From Undaria pinnatifida (Eukaryota > Sar > Phaeophyceae > Laminariales > Alariaceae), in the NCBI GenBank assembly GCA_012845835.1, contig JABAKD010000023.1, positions 8,321,147 through 8,385,146 on the forward strand: DNA of 64,000 nucleotides. Direction: 5' to 3'. The position numbers were made by a program, and so were the translations under genes. The notes under the pieces are model-generated. The model did no database searches and was not told the origin of the DNA. It was given only the letters and a program-made list of their open reading frames with translations. This document shows, piece after piece, positions 43,681 through 54,938 of the stretch (within the stretch, counting starts at the first letter, position 1; the number at the start of each line of letters is the position of its first letter).

Positions 43681-44240
43681 GGAAGTTCTGGACACAACGC
43701 CACCACCACGTACGCCCTCTTTTTTTTTGGTGCTGTTGCTTCTTGGTGTCATCTACGACGTATAGCGTGGTGTGGCTGGTATTTATGTTGTTTCGTTTGG
43801 GGGCAAGAATACGGTTCAGGGGATGCAAGAAGAACAAGCGTTTGAATGTATCCGACGCAGCATTTTTTTTTTTGGCTTTCTTGTCTTTTGGCAGCGTTAC
43901 GTATATACGACGACGTATGTGTATTCACTCCAGTTGGGTTATTGTTGCTGCTGTTGGTGTTGTGGGTGTTGACGCCAGCCATCTGTGATTACTTTGAGCG
44001 GTTGTTTTTCTCTAATAATCACACCTAGGACAGATCACGATATACAGATCTAGACAATCTACAGTAGATTCTATAGCTGCCGTCATGGGATGTTTTGCAG
44101 GATCTGTATATGTCGGCTACAGATTTAACCCCGGGAGTATGTGCTAGATCATGCCGATCGTACGGCTTCCACCCGGCAACACGAGCTGGAGACCATATAT
44201 CCTGAAAGAGCTAGACATGAAGTGGGGATCGATCATCTGT
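43681..44240. other. Intergenic, unassigned
   Basis: 'gtgtattcactccagttggg' near 43920 and 'gactccagccggctgtgat' near 44293 are related direct pieces. No gene seen. Confidence 0.4.
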
Positions 44241-45010
44241 CGGACGTGTGCTACTCTTAATATTGTTGCTGCTGGTGTTGCTGTTGGTGTCGACTCCAGC
44301 CGGCTGTGATATCTACAGTGGTAGTTGCTTTACACTGTTGATGTCATGTTATAGCGGTAGGAGTTTCTACTGCCACGGCGGTAGTCGTTCTACTGCTATA
44401 GCGGTAGTCACCAGCGTTAGTTGCTGCTACTGCTACCGCGATGTTTACTGCGACCTCGTCGATAATTGTCGCTTAAACAGGGGCACCAGGTAGTTGCTGC
44501 TATTTAATGCTACTATCGCGGTGGTTGTTGCTGTTGCTGCCGCTCGAGCAATTCTTGCTGTGTATTTCTCTAGAAAGTACTCCGGAGTAATAGCTAGACT
44601 TCGTCGCTGCTACTACTCTAGTTGCAGTTGCTATACAGCGGTAGTTGCTGTTTCTACTGTAGCGGTAGTAATTGCTACTACCAATGCGGAATTTGCTAGC
44701 GATACAGTAGTAATTGTTGTCTACTACTTTAGCCACAGTTTCTGCTATTGATATACTCGTAGTGGTAGTTGCTGCCAGTTTATAGCGGCATTTGCCGCCG
44801 GCAATTCTACTACATACTGCTTCTGATGATAGTTGCTTGCGTTATTTGCTGACGTAATTGCTATGCAAGTATGTATCGGTAGGTGCTGCTACTGCTACTA
44901 AAGCTGTAGTTGCTGCCCCGGCTTCTATATACTTGCCGCTACTGATAAAGCGGTATCCGCAGCAACTACTATCATGCTACACCGGTAGTTGTTGACTAGT
45001 TGTAGTTGCC
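44241..45010. repeat. Degenerate 'TAGTTGCTGCTACTGCTA' minisatellite
   Basis: About 750 bases of variants of gcggtagttgctgctactgc. Further pieces occur at 45510-45545. Open frames here are artefacts. Confidence 0.75.
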
Positions 45011-45089
45011 GGTGTTGTGGTAGTTAATGCAACTAGTGCAACACTAAAGCGAGAGTTTGCGAGCGGTAGAAAGCTGCATACGCGGAGCC

Positions 45090-45905
45090 TCGACTGTCGA
45101 GGCACACACGAATCACACGCTCAGGCGACGACGTTGTTCTGGGGGTTGGGCGTGACCAACGAGCTCTTTGGTCAATGTCTTTGCCAGTCTATCGCTCCTA
45201 TAGCGGTGGAGACTGCTAGTTAGCAATATGCACTGTTAGCGATATATTAGCTTGGCGCTACTGATATTGTAAGGATATGGACTGATAGCTAAATGTTTTG
45301 CCTGCGGAATATGGTCGTGGGTATTTTGTTGCTGTGATACGAGCGGTAGCTGTAGTAGGTAGTGCTGGCAGCTAGGCGAGCAGCATCACTTGAGGCACGC
45401 GCCTGCACGCACGCACGCATACACACAGAGACGTGATCAATCCGTTTCTGCGGTTTTGGCGCGAAAGTTCGGCCGTTGGTACTCATAACTTTGCTGTTAA
45501 CGATAGGTACTGCTACGGTATCTATAGCGGTAGTTGCTGCTGTGATGGAACGATACCTGGTTCTAGCGGGAGTGGTGGAGGGCGCAGGGTCGGTTCAGAC
45601 GCGCACAACAACGCCGAACGAGAGGCCACCACTCTGTTGCTTTGGGGTTGGCGTGACCAATCCGCTTTTTCGGCTTTTTGTTTCCTGCAGTGGTTAACCC
45701 CTTTGGGACTTTTGATTGAAAAACTGCAGCTGCTTTTTACGGGTCATGACCCGACCCGCCGATCGCGCCACAAGCTTATCGAAATCTCGCGGGTCGAGTG
45801 GGGTCGGGTCAGGAAGAGTATGCGTTCTCACGGGACGGGCCGGGTTGGGCCAGGAGGGTTTGAATCTCGCGGGTCGGGACGGGTTACCCTGGCTCCACCT
45901 GGCCC
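45090..45905. repeat. Direct repeat pair and GGGTC-type minisatellite
   Basis: 'ttgggcgtgaccaacgagctc' (45147) and 'ttggcgtgaccaatccgctt' (45647) lie in related ~100-base contexts. Bases 45745-45905 contain 'cgggtcgggacgggtt'-like units of the family expanded at 57893 and 59350. Confidence 0.5.
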
Positions 45906-47039
45906 CTGAAAACCCGTGATAAATTGTTGAGGGGGAAAAGGTGTTCATAACACCCTCCAAACGAAAAGCCCGGGCTGCTGGGGTAGGGGCCGTGTCCGAA
46001 CTGCAATGTTGGGGGCTGTAACATCCGTGACGCGTGCAGCATGGTGGCACTCCTCGTACCGCTTGGTGCTGTTCGTGGACGCTTGGAAATACCGAAATCG
46101 TGCACTTGTTTTGGTGGAAGTGAATGGGCCCGAAAATGCTTATAGTCGTATAAACTGCTTTTCGTAGAAAGGTGAAAAATAGTTGCGTCAGCACTGCTGT
46201 AAACCCTTTCTTGGGGGTCCGGAGGGAAGCGTTGTCGAAGGTTAGTGCCGATGGCCGAATCGACCACACGAACCAGCCCGAGCTGCTGGCGTAAGGGGTG
46301 CGTCTGAACTGCAGTATAAGGCACTACAAAACGCGCGCAAAATTGTGTTATCCGTACTGCTGCATGTTCTTTCCTTGACACGCTCAGGGAAACTACTTGG
46401 GATTAGCGTGGGATGATTTTAGATGGGCAAAGGCGTAGCTTCTTCGAGAAGTACAGCCTCTGTACGGGTGCGTGTTGTCATCGTGCTGCCGTGTGTTTGT
46501 TTTTTTTGTTGAATTGGGATGGAGAATCTTTAGTCGCTCAGTGATTTGACAAGACTCCACTACACATTCGTGCGTGCTGTGCTTTGTCGCATACTCCAAT
46601 GCATGTACGTGCGTGTTGAGCCTTGTCATGCTGACATGAGGTTGAAGGGTTGGTTAGGGTATATGCTCTGCATCTACACGAGTATCTACCCGGGTAGATG
46701 TACCCGGGTATATTTACCCGGGCATGGCTAACTTAACCTGGTCTGGTACCCGGATACCCTCGAGAATATGCCCTTCTAAACTTACCCTGGGAATACTTCA
46801 ACAACATTAGTTAGCTTGTGATTGAGTTTACTTAGGATGGAGATTGATAGGATGATTTTCATCCGGCCGGGCTGTTCGTCTGTTGAGACACGCGCAGCGA
46901 GCGTACGTACGTACGCTTACGCAGTACGAGAGGATCACAGGGTTAGTTTCATTTTTGATCGGTTCTCGTCTCCTACGTGTTTTGTCTATTGTATGTTATG
47001 TTTCGTATTTTGTGTTTCGTGTTTTGTATTTTGTATTCT
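45906..47039. other. Intergenic, with a cluster of TACCCGGGTA palindromes
   Basis: Three 'acccgggta' palindromic sites occur within 46688-46725. The rest has no supported feature; 46900-46915 is an (acgt)n-like run. Confidence 0.5.
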
Positions 47040-47140
47040 GTTATGGTTTTTTGTATTTTGTATTTTGTATTTTGTATTTTGTATTTCGTATTTTGTATTT
47101 GTGTTTTTTGTATTTCGTATTTTGTACGGAGTATATTTTG
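47040..47140. repeat. (TTTTGTA)n heptamer microsatellite
   Basis: Roughly a dozen ttttgta/ttcgta units. It continues more degenerately to either side. Confidence 0.85.
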
Positions 47141-47290
47141 TATTTCTGTTTTTCTTGCATACGTATTTTTTCCATTTGTGTAGTTTGTTCCTATTTTATT
47201 TTTGGTTTGTTTACTCTTTTTCTGATACGTGCCCGTTTTTTTTTTGGTGTCCAAGCCTTTTTGTGTTGCAGCTTGTTTGGCAGATGAGGC

Positions 47291-48076
47291 ATCGTTCGAT
47301 GCGTCGTTCGCTGCTGGCTCTGTGACGTGTTGTACCAGATATAACGGTCTCGGCGTGGTTTTCTTGCTCACCGGATTTGGTGCGTACCAGCGCCCGGCGA
47401 GAGGGAGATTGGGTAACAGGGCGGGGCGAGGGGAAGGGGTGCGGCGGGGAGAAAGAGACGGGGGGAGGGGGGGATGGGGGGCGGGAGAGACGGAGGAAGA
47501 GGGCGAGGCAGGCAGGCGGGGAGAGACAGGGAGGGACGGACGGAGGGCATGATGTGTCATGTGGATGGGTATGCTTTATGTATGGGATGGAGGTTTTCAG
47601 CCCGTCTTGTGGAAACAACGCGGGTACCTGGAGCAAACTTTGGCATTGGTTGCTTCTCTGCGATATAGGTGATGCTTGGGAGGATCGTTCGATGCGTCGT
47701 TCGCTGCTGGCTCTGTGGCGTGTTGTACCCGGTATAACTGTTTCGGCGTGGTTTTCTTGCTCGCCGGATTTGGTGCGTACCAGCGACCGGCGAGAGGGAG
47801 ATTGGGTAACAGGGCGGTGCGAGGGGAAGGGGTGCGGCGGGGAGAAAGAGACGGGGGGAGGGGGGGATGGAGGGCGGGAGGGACGGAGGAAAAGGGCGAG
47901 GCAGGCTGGCAGGGAGAGACAGGGAGGGACGGACGGAGGGCATGATGTGTCATATAGATGGGTATGCTTTATGTATGGGATGGAGGTTTTCAGCCCGTCT
48001 TGTGGAAAGACGCGGGTACCTGGAGCAAACTTTGGCATTGGTTGCTTCTCTGCGATACAGGTGATGCTTGGGAGGG
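47291..48076. repeat. Recent tandem duplication, two 393-bp units
   Basis: 47291-47683 and 47684-48076 are close to identical, from 'atcgttcgatgcgtcgttcg' to 'gatgcttgggagg', with few substitutions and short indels. Each has a purine-rich (GGGGA)n centre. The 326-codon - strand frame across both units is a product of the duplication and strand-biased composition. Confidence 0.92.
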
Positions 48077-48477
48077 GAGGGGGTTTGGCAGGGTGCCGCG
48101 GATGACAACGATTGTGGTCGAACGGTCCTAGTCGTCGACGAGGGCGTGTGTGTCGTGTCACAAGTGACATAGTAGGTGTATGCCGATTCACTTACGCCGC
48201 ATGGGACCGGTCCGCAATGGTACCACATACAACGGTGAAACCAGATCAAACTATTAATCCACGAACATGGATATATGAACTGTACCGGTTTGCTTTGTGA
48301 TTTTTCGATGTTGGTCACTATATACGCTTTCCACCTCAACTTGGGGGTTACCGGTGTTGTGGATAAGCCTTGGTCACGGGTGCCGTTCCTACTCCCCCGA
48401 ACTGCATTTATTCGAGGGCCCACGGTGCAGGTACATTTCCTGCATGCGGCCATGTGGCAGGTACCACCAACCGGCGT

Positions 48478-48606
48478 TACCACCACCACCACCACCACCA
48501 CTGCCACTACCGCTATTACCCCCACCATCACCACCATTACGACGACGGCGACAACGACGACGACCACCACCACCACCAGTACCACTACCACCACCACCAC
48601 CACCAC
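48478..48606. repeat. (ACC)n/(ACG)n microsatellite
   Basis: About 40 acc/acg/att triplets ending exactly where the next MITE starts. Confidence 0.9.
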
Positions 48607-48830
48607 GACGCGTGCTACGATAGAAGTAGCACTTTTCGTCGGAAATGGTTTCTGAATACCGAGGATCCTTGTACCAAATTCGTCGGAAATAGGTATTTTT
48701 TTGCATGGAGTCTCGTTGTATACCTAGGCCATGGGGTTTTGCATCCGCCATCACTTTTGTTTTTCCCCCAAACGGGTTTTGGGAGAGGTCTTAAGCCCCG
48801 AAAATAAGGGACCTCATAAAAGCAGCGCGT
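48607..48830 (+). mobile_element. MITE-like element
   Basis: Forward copy: 'gacgcgtgctacgatagaag', 'cggaaatggtttctgaatacc', 'ttcgtcggaaataggt', 'cgttgtatacctaggccatggg', 'gggagaggtcttaagcccc'. The right terminus is reduced to 'gcagcgcgtg'. Confidence 0.8.
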
Positions 48831-49326
48831 GAATCTTCTCGGGTTCTCCGTGGACGGAGATGTCAAAACCTGATTTGATTTCTACAGTAATTCCCGTCCC
48901 TGTCCGCCCCTCACCGGCTCCAAATCTCCGCTCAACCTCGGCGATCATCACAAACAGGTCGATGTGTAATATCTTCCACGGGACACTGCAACCACCGCGA
49001 CAGCGGTCTCTACTCGAGATCAAGTCGCTGACTTATATTTGTTCGTCGTACCAAAAATACACGAACAGCGCCACGCCTAGTCTTTCGCACAGGAACTGTT
49101 CTCTTGGAGAGGCAGCGTACAGCCATGGCAACACAGAAGCTGGAAAAAATCCTGGGAAAAGGACCGACCGGTGCATGGGAGTTGCGAAGTAGATTGGCCT
49201 CTTTGTATCGTCGATCCACGATACCGGGCGCACGTTTCGCCACATGTCAACCGAAAGGCTAGAGGAGATGCTGGCAACAGGACGGGGCGGCGCATTGGAG
49301 TCGCTGGCACGCGACCCATTCCTCAC
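48814..49326 (-). pseudogene. Interrupted open frame, unassigned
   Basis: On the - strand, 49326-49033 (97 codons) and 49023-48814 (69 codons) are in the same frame, separated by a single TAA. The joined frame looks coding in composition (e.g. VPWKILHIDLFVMIAEVERRF and ITVEIKSGFDISVHGE), and the codon pattern continues through the stop. I do not recognise a family. It could be a gene fragment disabled by one nonsense change, or part of an older mobile element. Confidence 0.35.
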
Positions 49327-49329
49327 TAT

Positions 49330-51620
49330 TTAAGTTTACTTCACGCCCGATAAACGAAAAGCTCTACCTGCTAAAGGACAAGCGTGCCGACTAAAAACTA
49401 TTCCGCATGAAATTCAGGAAAATAATCGCCAACATGTTCGGAGTCTCTGTCTTACATAATAAAATGAATCCCAGTCATGCCCCAAACATTATACCTGTTG
49501 TTGCGGGCTTCTCAAGCGATGCCCAGTACTGTATTCGCGTGCTCAAAGGTGCACGTGATATTTGTTCATTCACAACACTAGCACACCATCAACATCAAAA
49601 CTACTGTAGTATCCTCCCTCCGCACTACCACCTCAATCAACTCCGCTATAGCAGTCGCAGTCACCAGCACCAGCACCAGCATCACCAGACGAACGGTCGT
49701 GTTTTTTTACGTAACGGCCCGCCTCCCCTGACTCGTTGCTGCGCCACCCTGCCACGATCAACCAGTACTTCTCGCACACCACCTCCCCACGATAACACCA
49801 CACCGGCCTCTTGCTTAGCTCGTGGCTCGCGCTTTTGCCTTCAAGCAAACACCGTCCCCGGGTGAGTTCATGCCGCGCCCCACGCAACAGCCACAGGGTG
49901 GTCGTTTCAACTGTTCGAATAGCATGCGTGCATGAATGTTTCAAGTTTCACAAACGTCGAGAAAATAGTTATGACCAGGATGCGTCAGGGCTTTTTGATC
50001 GCCTTGCTTGGGTGGTATTTGTTAGGACCAACGTGGATCCATCGAGGATGTATACGCTTGGCCCAGTAACCCATGTCGCTCCTGAGGCAAGAACGAGATG
50101 TTTGGCATACCCGCACAATCAATCTGTCAATTTTGTGCTCATTTCTAGGAGTTCATCTTTGGTTCTTGCGCTCGACTGCAATATAAAAGCACTAATATGT
50201 ATGGAAGGCAGAAACTTGAAGTCAAAATACCATATATCGAAGTCGGAGTATGGAAGCCGAAATGCTTGGGGTCGAGATCTTGTGTAACTCTCGAGCAGGC
50301 AAGAAGTGTTGGCCACAACCACACCACCTATATCTGCCGAATACCCGCTTATGGATATCCCTGTTCGTGATGACCAGGTATACGAAGGCGTTTTCACGAG
50401 GTGAGAGGGTATAACATTATATACAGTTGAATCCCATGCGCGTATCCTATAAGGAGCAGCATATCATCTACGAGAAAATATAACACTTTTTCGAGATCGC
50501 TAAGGCCTGGTTATATGTCCACCGCCAACGACCAAAAGTGTGAATAGCCTGTGAACACAATGGTTGTGTGGAGGCTTTGTCTTCTATGCAAAGGAATGCA
50601 GAGGTGGCACCGAAGCGTCTGTTAAGATTACGACCCAGGCTACGGTAGGAGGGTCCCTTTTTGGGCCTTGAATTTCAGTGGCTAGGGGTCACTCGCGCGA
50701 GTACCCCCTTTGATATTTGCGATTTTACGTTTTCTTCATGTTTTATATTGACGAAATCGATCCGCAATGCAAAGGTAATCTAGGCTGCTCCAAAACAAGT
50801 GCCTAAACCATTTTCATCCGTGAGGTACAGAGTCACTCGTGCGACTGGCTCAAACACACCAGTGAAAACGGGGGTACCCCCCTACCGTAGCCTTGGTCTT
50901 ACATGTGATAAGAAAGAAAAAAGGATAGTTTAGAAAGGGCGCTTGAGGCCGAAGAGAGGAAGAGGAAGGAGAAACAGGAGAAGTGGTTTGCATCTCCATC
51001 TGACCGTCACGGAACAATGCCCGTAGTTTTATAAAAAAATACCAGGACAACGGGACAACCTTAACATACTCAAATCTACGTTTGCACCTACCTATGTTCC
51101 GCCGAAGATTCAACGTAAGATTTAACGTAAGGTTTAACTGCTTATCTCATTCGTGCGAATAGACTGCTCGAATAGATTGCGCATTAACTTAGATTTCTAT
51201 CTAAGATTCATACTCTCAACAAAAAGTAGTGCACACAAGGTGATGACAGGTACGAATTTTTTGCCGCGCGAGTTCGTAGCGGCAGCTATGTGTTCATAAC
51301 TGTGCATTCGTATTAAACCGTTTGGTATCCGACCCTGCAGACGTTGTTGCTTTAATATTGGATACCTGGCATTTATGACCTAACCACAACCCGCACTACT
51401 GCCACGCAATTGGCTGTGCCCTCCACCCCAAAACGCACTCAACCCAAGTTCATTACGTTGCCACGGAGTAACAACAACTATAATGGCGAAATCCAAGCAC
51501 ACAAGATCTTACATAGAACTGCATCTACCAGATATTTGGGTAGACACTATAATAGAGTGCGTTGCTCTTGAGCCGCCTAAAAGAGAAAACCTAAACGTGA
51601 CCATCCTATGGTAGCGTTAG
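49330..51620. other. Intergenic; one dispersed repeat, otherwise nothing seen
   Basis: Bases 50645-50890 are a copy of the 'CGCGCGAG' family (gggtcactcgcgcgagtacccc, gagtcactcgtgcgactgg, taccgtagccttgg). Open frames at 49407-49865 and 49811-50287 (+) lack family similarity and overlap each other in different frames. Confidence 0.5.
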
Positions 51621-51623
51621 TTA

Positions 51624-51960
51624 TCAAACCACGGATTGCTTTTCTGGTTCTATCCCGGAATTGTCTCCAACATGCTCGTCATTCGGGTTGTTGCCGCCGG
51701 GGGAAGGAGCAGGGATCAAGATTTCGTCTAGTTCGACGAAAACCCATACGGTTGTCCCGCAAGCACCGCAGATGACGATTACCACTCCCATTACCGCCAC
51801 CCAATCCGTTCCCTCCCCGCCCCTCCTGTAGGCATCCTGAATCTTCTTGGTAAAGACTGTACCAAACCCGCTAACGGCGGAGCTAGACGCATTGGCGACA
51901 TTATTGTCGTATGCTACGGAGCGGTTATCTCCACGTGGTATGTGGACTAGCCAAGGTCAC
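51624..51960 (-). pseudogene. Decayed copy 1 of the SLC17-like terminal exon
   Basis: On the - strand, from ~51950, 'ccacataccacgtggagat' equals the transporter's STYHVEI. A frameshift follows, then a frame stays open for about 90 codons (ASSSAVSGFGTVFTKKIQDA, DWVAVMGVVIVICGACGTTV, FVELDEILIP) and ends in an acidic tail with TGA at 51624. The conserved GACG, VEVD/VELD and LIP/LFP positions match 53962-53411. The long open stretch suggests the copy decayed recently or was once functional. Confidence 0.8.
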
Positions 51961-52126
51961 GGGATTTGTTATCGGGATGACTACTAAGTGTTATGGGAAG
52001 GCACATAGGTCCTGAGCCCATGAAAATACTGGTGCAACCCCATCATAGCCACACGTCCAGAATATGCGACGTCAATTAATGCTTATAGGTCGCCACCAAT
52101 GCATAATAGTCTCATAGTCTTCCCCC

Positions 52127-52430
52127 CTTCGGGCTGCCACCGGGAGCACTAGACACCGTAACTTGGTGCTGCCGAGGGGAACAACAGTCCATCCTCTTCA
52201 ACAAAACAAAACGCTTACCCCACAAGAACCGCAGGTGACCCCGACCAGTCTCATCGCCACCATCCCGGGCAAGGCCTCCACGGTTCGCCCGTAAACGTCG
52301 AGAACCTTGCACGTGTTAAGTGGCACTCAACACGCTAGTGGCGGAGCTGGCCGTGTCGGTGACCGAGTACATCATCGCCGAGTGCTCCAGAGCGGCTATC
52401 TCCACACAGACGGGATTGTTCATCGGGTTG
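52127..52430 (-). pseudogene. Decayed copy 2 of the SLC17-like terminal exon
   Basis: The - strand reads VEIAALEHSAMMYSVTDTAS then SATSVL and TAA, and resumes in other frames with TVEALPGMVAMRLVGVTCGS and EEDGLLFPSAAP. Several frameshifts and stops are present. Copies 1 and 2 share about 70 bases beyond the point (~52420 and ~51960) where both diverge from the 53.4-kb exon, so they derive from a common, already truncated ancestor. Confidence 0.82.
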
Positions 52431-53410
52431 CACTACGGTAAGGTGCCCGATCGAAGACCGTCAATAACAAGAAACGGTGGTTTTAAGAGCGGTCAAATCG
52501 GCTTGTCACGCCTAGGGACGCGTACAACACAACCTTTATGAATGTGACGCCCGTATAAAAAAATACCATAGAAATATACCTAATCTGAGATACAAGCGGC
52601 ACCGGGATCTGTGCGGCAACGCCTGCCGATTCCGAATGTGTCTTGAACCGGGTGCCTCACTACATCAATGGTATGGGGAGGTATATGGTTGCTCACGCGA
52701 GGAGCCCCGGAAAATGCAGGTGTACCTCTCTCGTAGCCCGTGACGTCAGATTACCGCATTACCTTCTCCTCGGTAAGCTGATTTAACGGTAAATAACAAG
52801 GCCGAGCCGCGGCAATTACTTCAGCCCCCCTATCCATGTATACAAAAGCCATACATATTTACAGAAAACCCCTGGATCTTTTTGCTCTCTTGAGAAGCTC
52901 CTGGATTCCATATTTCCACTACATTTGAGTTTGCGCTGTAGCCCTGCGATCTGTTGCAACCATCTGGCGACCATGGCGATACATATTGGTATCGAGAGCC
53001 TGTGGCACCTTCCTAGACTCCGTACCACACTTCGTATTTTGCGTCGGTAACACTTGGAAATACGCAACTTGCAAGGGTGGGTACCAACCACTCAATGAGT
53101 CGGTTTCACAGCTGACGTATTTCTCCCAGGTCTCTGAAGAAAACGTAACAAATATAAACATAAACTCATAAGTATAACACGAAACAAGACAAAACAAAAC
53201 AAAGCAAAGCAAAGTTTTTCACATTCATGTGTGCCAGTTGATACTTTCGGGGATGTGCCTTGAACGTCCCTCTTTTGGCCGCAATTACCCGTCAGAATCC
53301 TATATGTCCGAAAAAAGCGTAATTACTTGAGCCGGTCCCGCCGTAACCTAACATCACTGCTTGTATCCACGCGCCTGGAACAAAAATGGGTATTAAGCTT
53401 ATGTTTTTTT
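52431..53410. other. Spacer between transporter exon copies, unassigned
   Basis: A MITE right-end fragment (gtgtacctctctcgtagcccg at ~52719) and a (aaaac)n-like tract at 53180-53215. No gene supported. Confidence 0.4.
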
Positions 53411-53962
53411 CTATACCGTCTCAAAATCTCCGCCAGCTCGGGGTGCCGCCGGTGAGAACAACGCCTCGTGACGCGGTTCCACGGAAGGGAACAACATCTT
53501 GTCCACTTCAGCGAACGCAAGAAAGAAAACCCCGCAAGCGCCGCATGTAGCTCCGACCAACCCCATCGCCACCACCCATGCCATAGCTTCCCCGGTTCCA
53601 CCGGAGACGTCCGCAACCTTCCCGGTGAAGGCGATACAGAACACGCTCGCGGCGGAGCTGGCGGAATTCGCAACATAGTACAGCATCGCCGTGTACTCCA
53701 GAGAGGCTATCTCGACGTGGTACGTGGACCAATCGCCTCGCGAGAGGGCCATGCTGGCTAGGGCTAGCGAAGAGAGAAGAGTCCCCGTGGTAGTCGATGT
53801 GGCGAGCCCCAGAGATAAGAAGAAGCAAATGCCCAACGCGAAGGAAACGCCGGTGACTAGTTTGAAGGCCCGTTATGCGGGCAAGCCGAGCGTGTTGGTC
53901 AGGAAGCAGTGCAGGTGTCCGCCTAGGATGGAGAACGCCATCATCGTCAGGTATGGAGTCAC
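53411..53962 (-). pseudogene. SLC17-like transporter, terminal exon with in-frame stop
   Basis: Acceptor AAG|GTGACT at 53963. The frame reads TPYLTMMAFSILGGHLHCFL, TNTLGLPA, then TAA at 53875-53873, and continues in the same frame as RAFKLVTGVSFALGICFFLS ... LEYTAMLYYVANSASSAASV ... FTGKVADVSGG ... WVVAMGLVGATCGACGVFFL ... VDKMLF, ending at 53411. These match helices 8 to 12 of SLC17/ANTR-type MFS anion transporters (PYL.M...S..GG; two C-terminal helices around a D/E loop). The stop would remove the last four helices. Alternatives are a sequencing error or an unrecognised small intron. Confidence 0.75.
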
Positions 53963-54938
53963 CTTTCTTCGTCAAACATAGGTAGAGAGGGCAGGACAGC
54001 AATTCCACCATCGTCAGATATATACAGTACGCGGCCCCAAATAACACGAAAATAGGCAAGGTATGATAACTGGTTTTAGAGTAGAAATCCAAAAACCGTT
54101 GTGCTAGAGATAGGGTAGAACGCGCTCTCTTTCAAGACGGAGATACCTAGGCTATGGTAAGTTTCTGTTTCATGTCACTGCACGTGGCCTGCACTATAAA
54201 AAATCAAAAGTTTTGGGTAAAGAAAGAGACACAGGGCGGGATGAAAACGCTGGCATTGCCGGGTAAGGAGCCACTTTTTTCTGTCAATATAAGAACACGG
54301 AGAATCAGCGGTTCAGAACGAGAAGGTTGATGCCGGACATTCGCATGGTGGGCATCAACATACGAAATGATGGTAAGGACGTGTTTTTCAGTAGAGTTTG
54401 GGAACAGGCGCTCTCGCTTGCGTGACGTGGACGATCTTCATGCTGCAAAGGCATGCTTAGAGCGGAACAACGTACAGGTCACTATACACCCAAGGAGAGT
54501 GTGGTCATGTTTTTACTGGCCCGCTGTGGGCCCTTTTTCCGGCAAGGTTCAATTTTTCCGATGTGCGTCCGCTTACAGAGCATGATCCCCTTATAAAACC
54601 AAGCCGTATGAGCATCAGCAGATATTGTCGAAGCACTCAACGTACACACAAAACGGCCTCATGCGTTCAATATCTGCTGCAACCGCGTCCAAACTCCGCA
54701 TTCTGGGGGCCGTTCCTAACGAACTAAAAGGCCAGGAATCGTAACAAAAACACGTACCTGGTAACATTTTCGGGAATCGTGATATTTATCAGGAATATGG
54801 ACTTATTGTCAGGAGTTCTGACGAAAAAGACTTGTTTTTGTTTCGGAAATGGTACTTTTCGGAATTTCAAAACATCAGGAGTCGCAACACTCTGTCGGGA
54901 TTCGCCACGCTTCCGCGTTTCATAGGAACGACCCTTAC

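Noticed and set aside
47211-48191. 326-codon - frame, longest in the window
   Set aside because: Spans the 393-base tandem duplication and its purine-rich centre; Pro/Ser repeats mirror the DNA repeat, no family.
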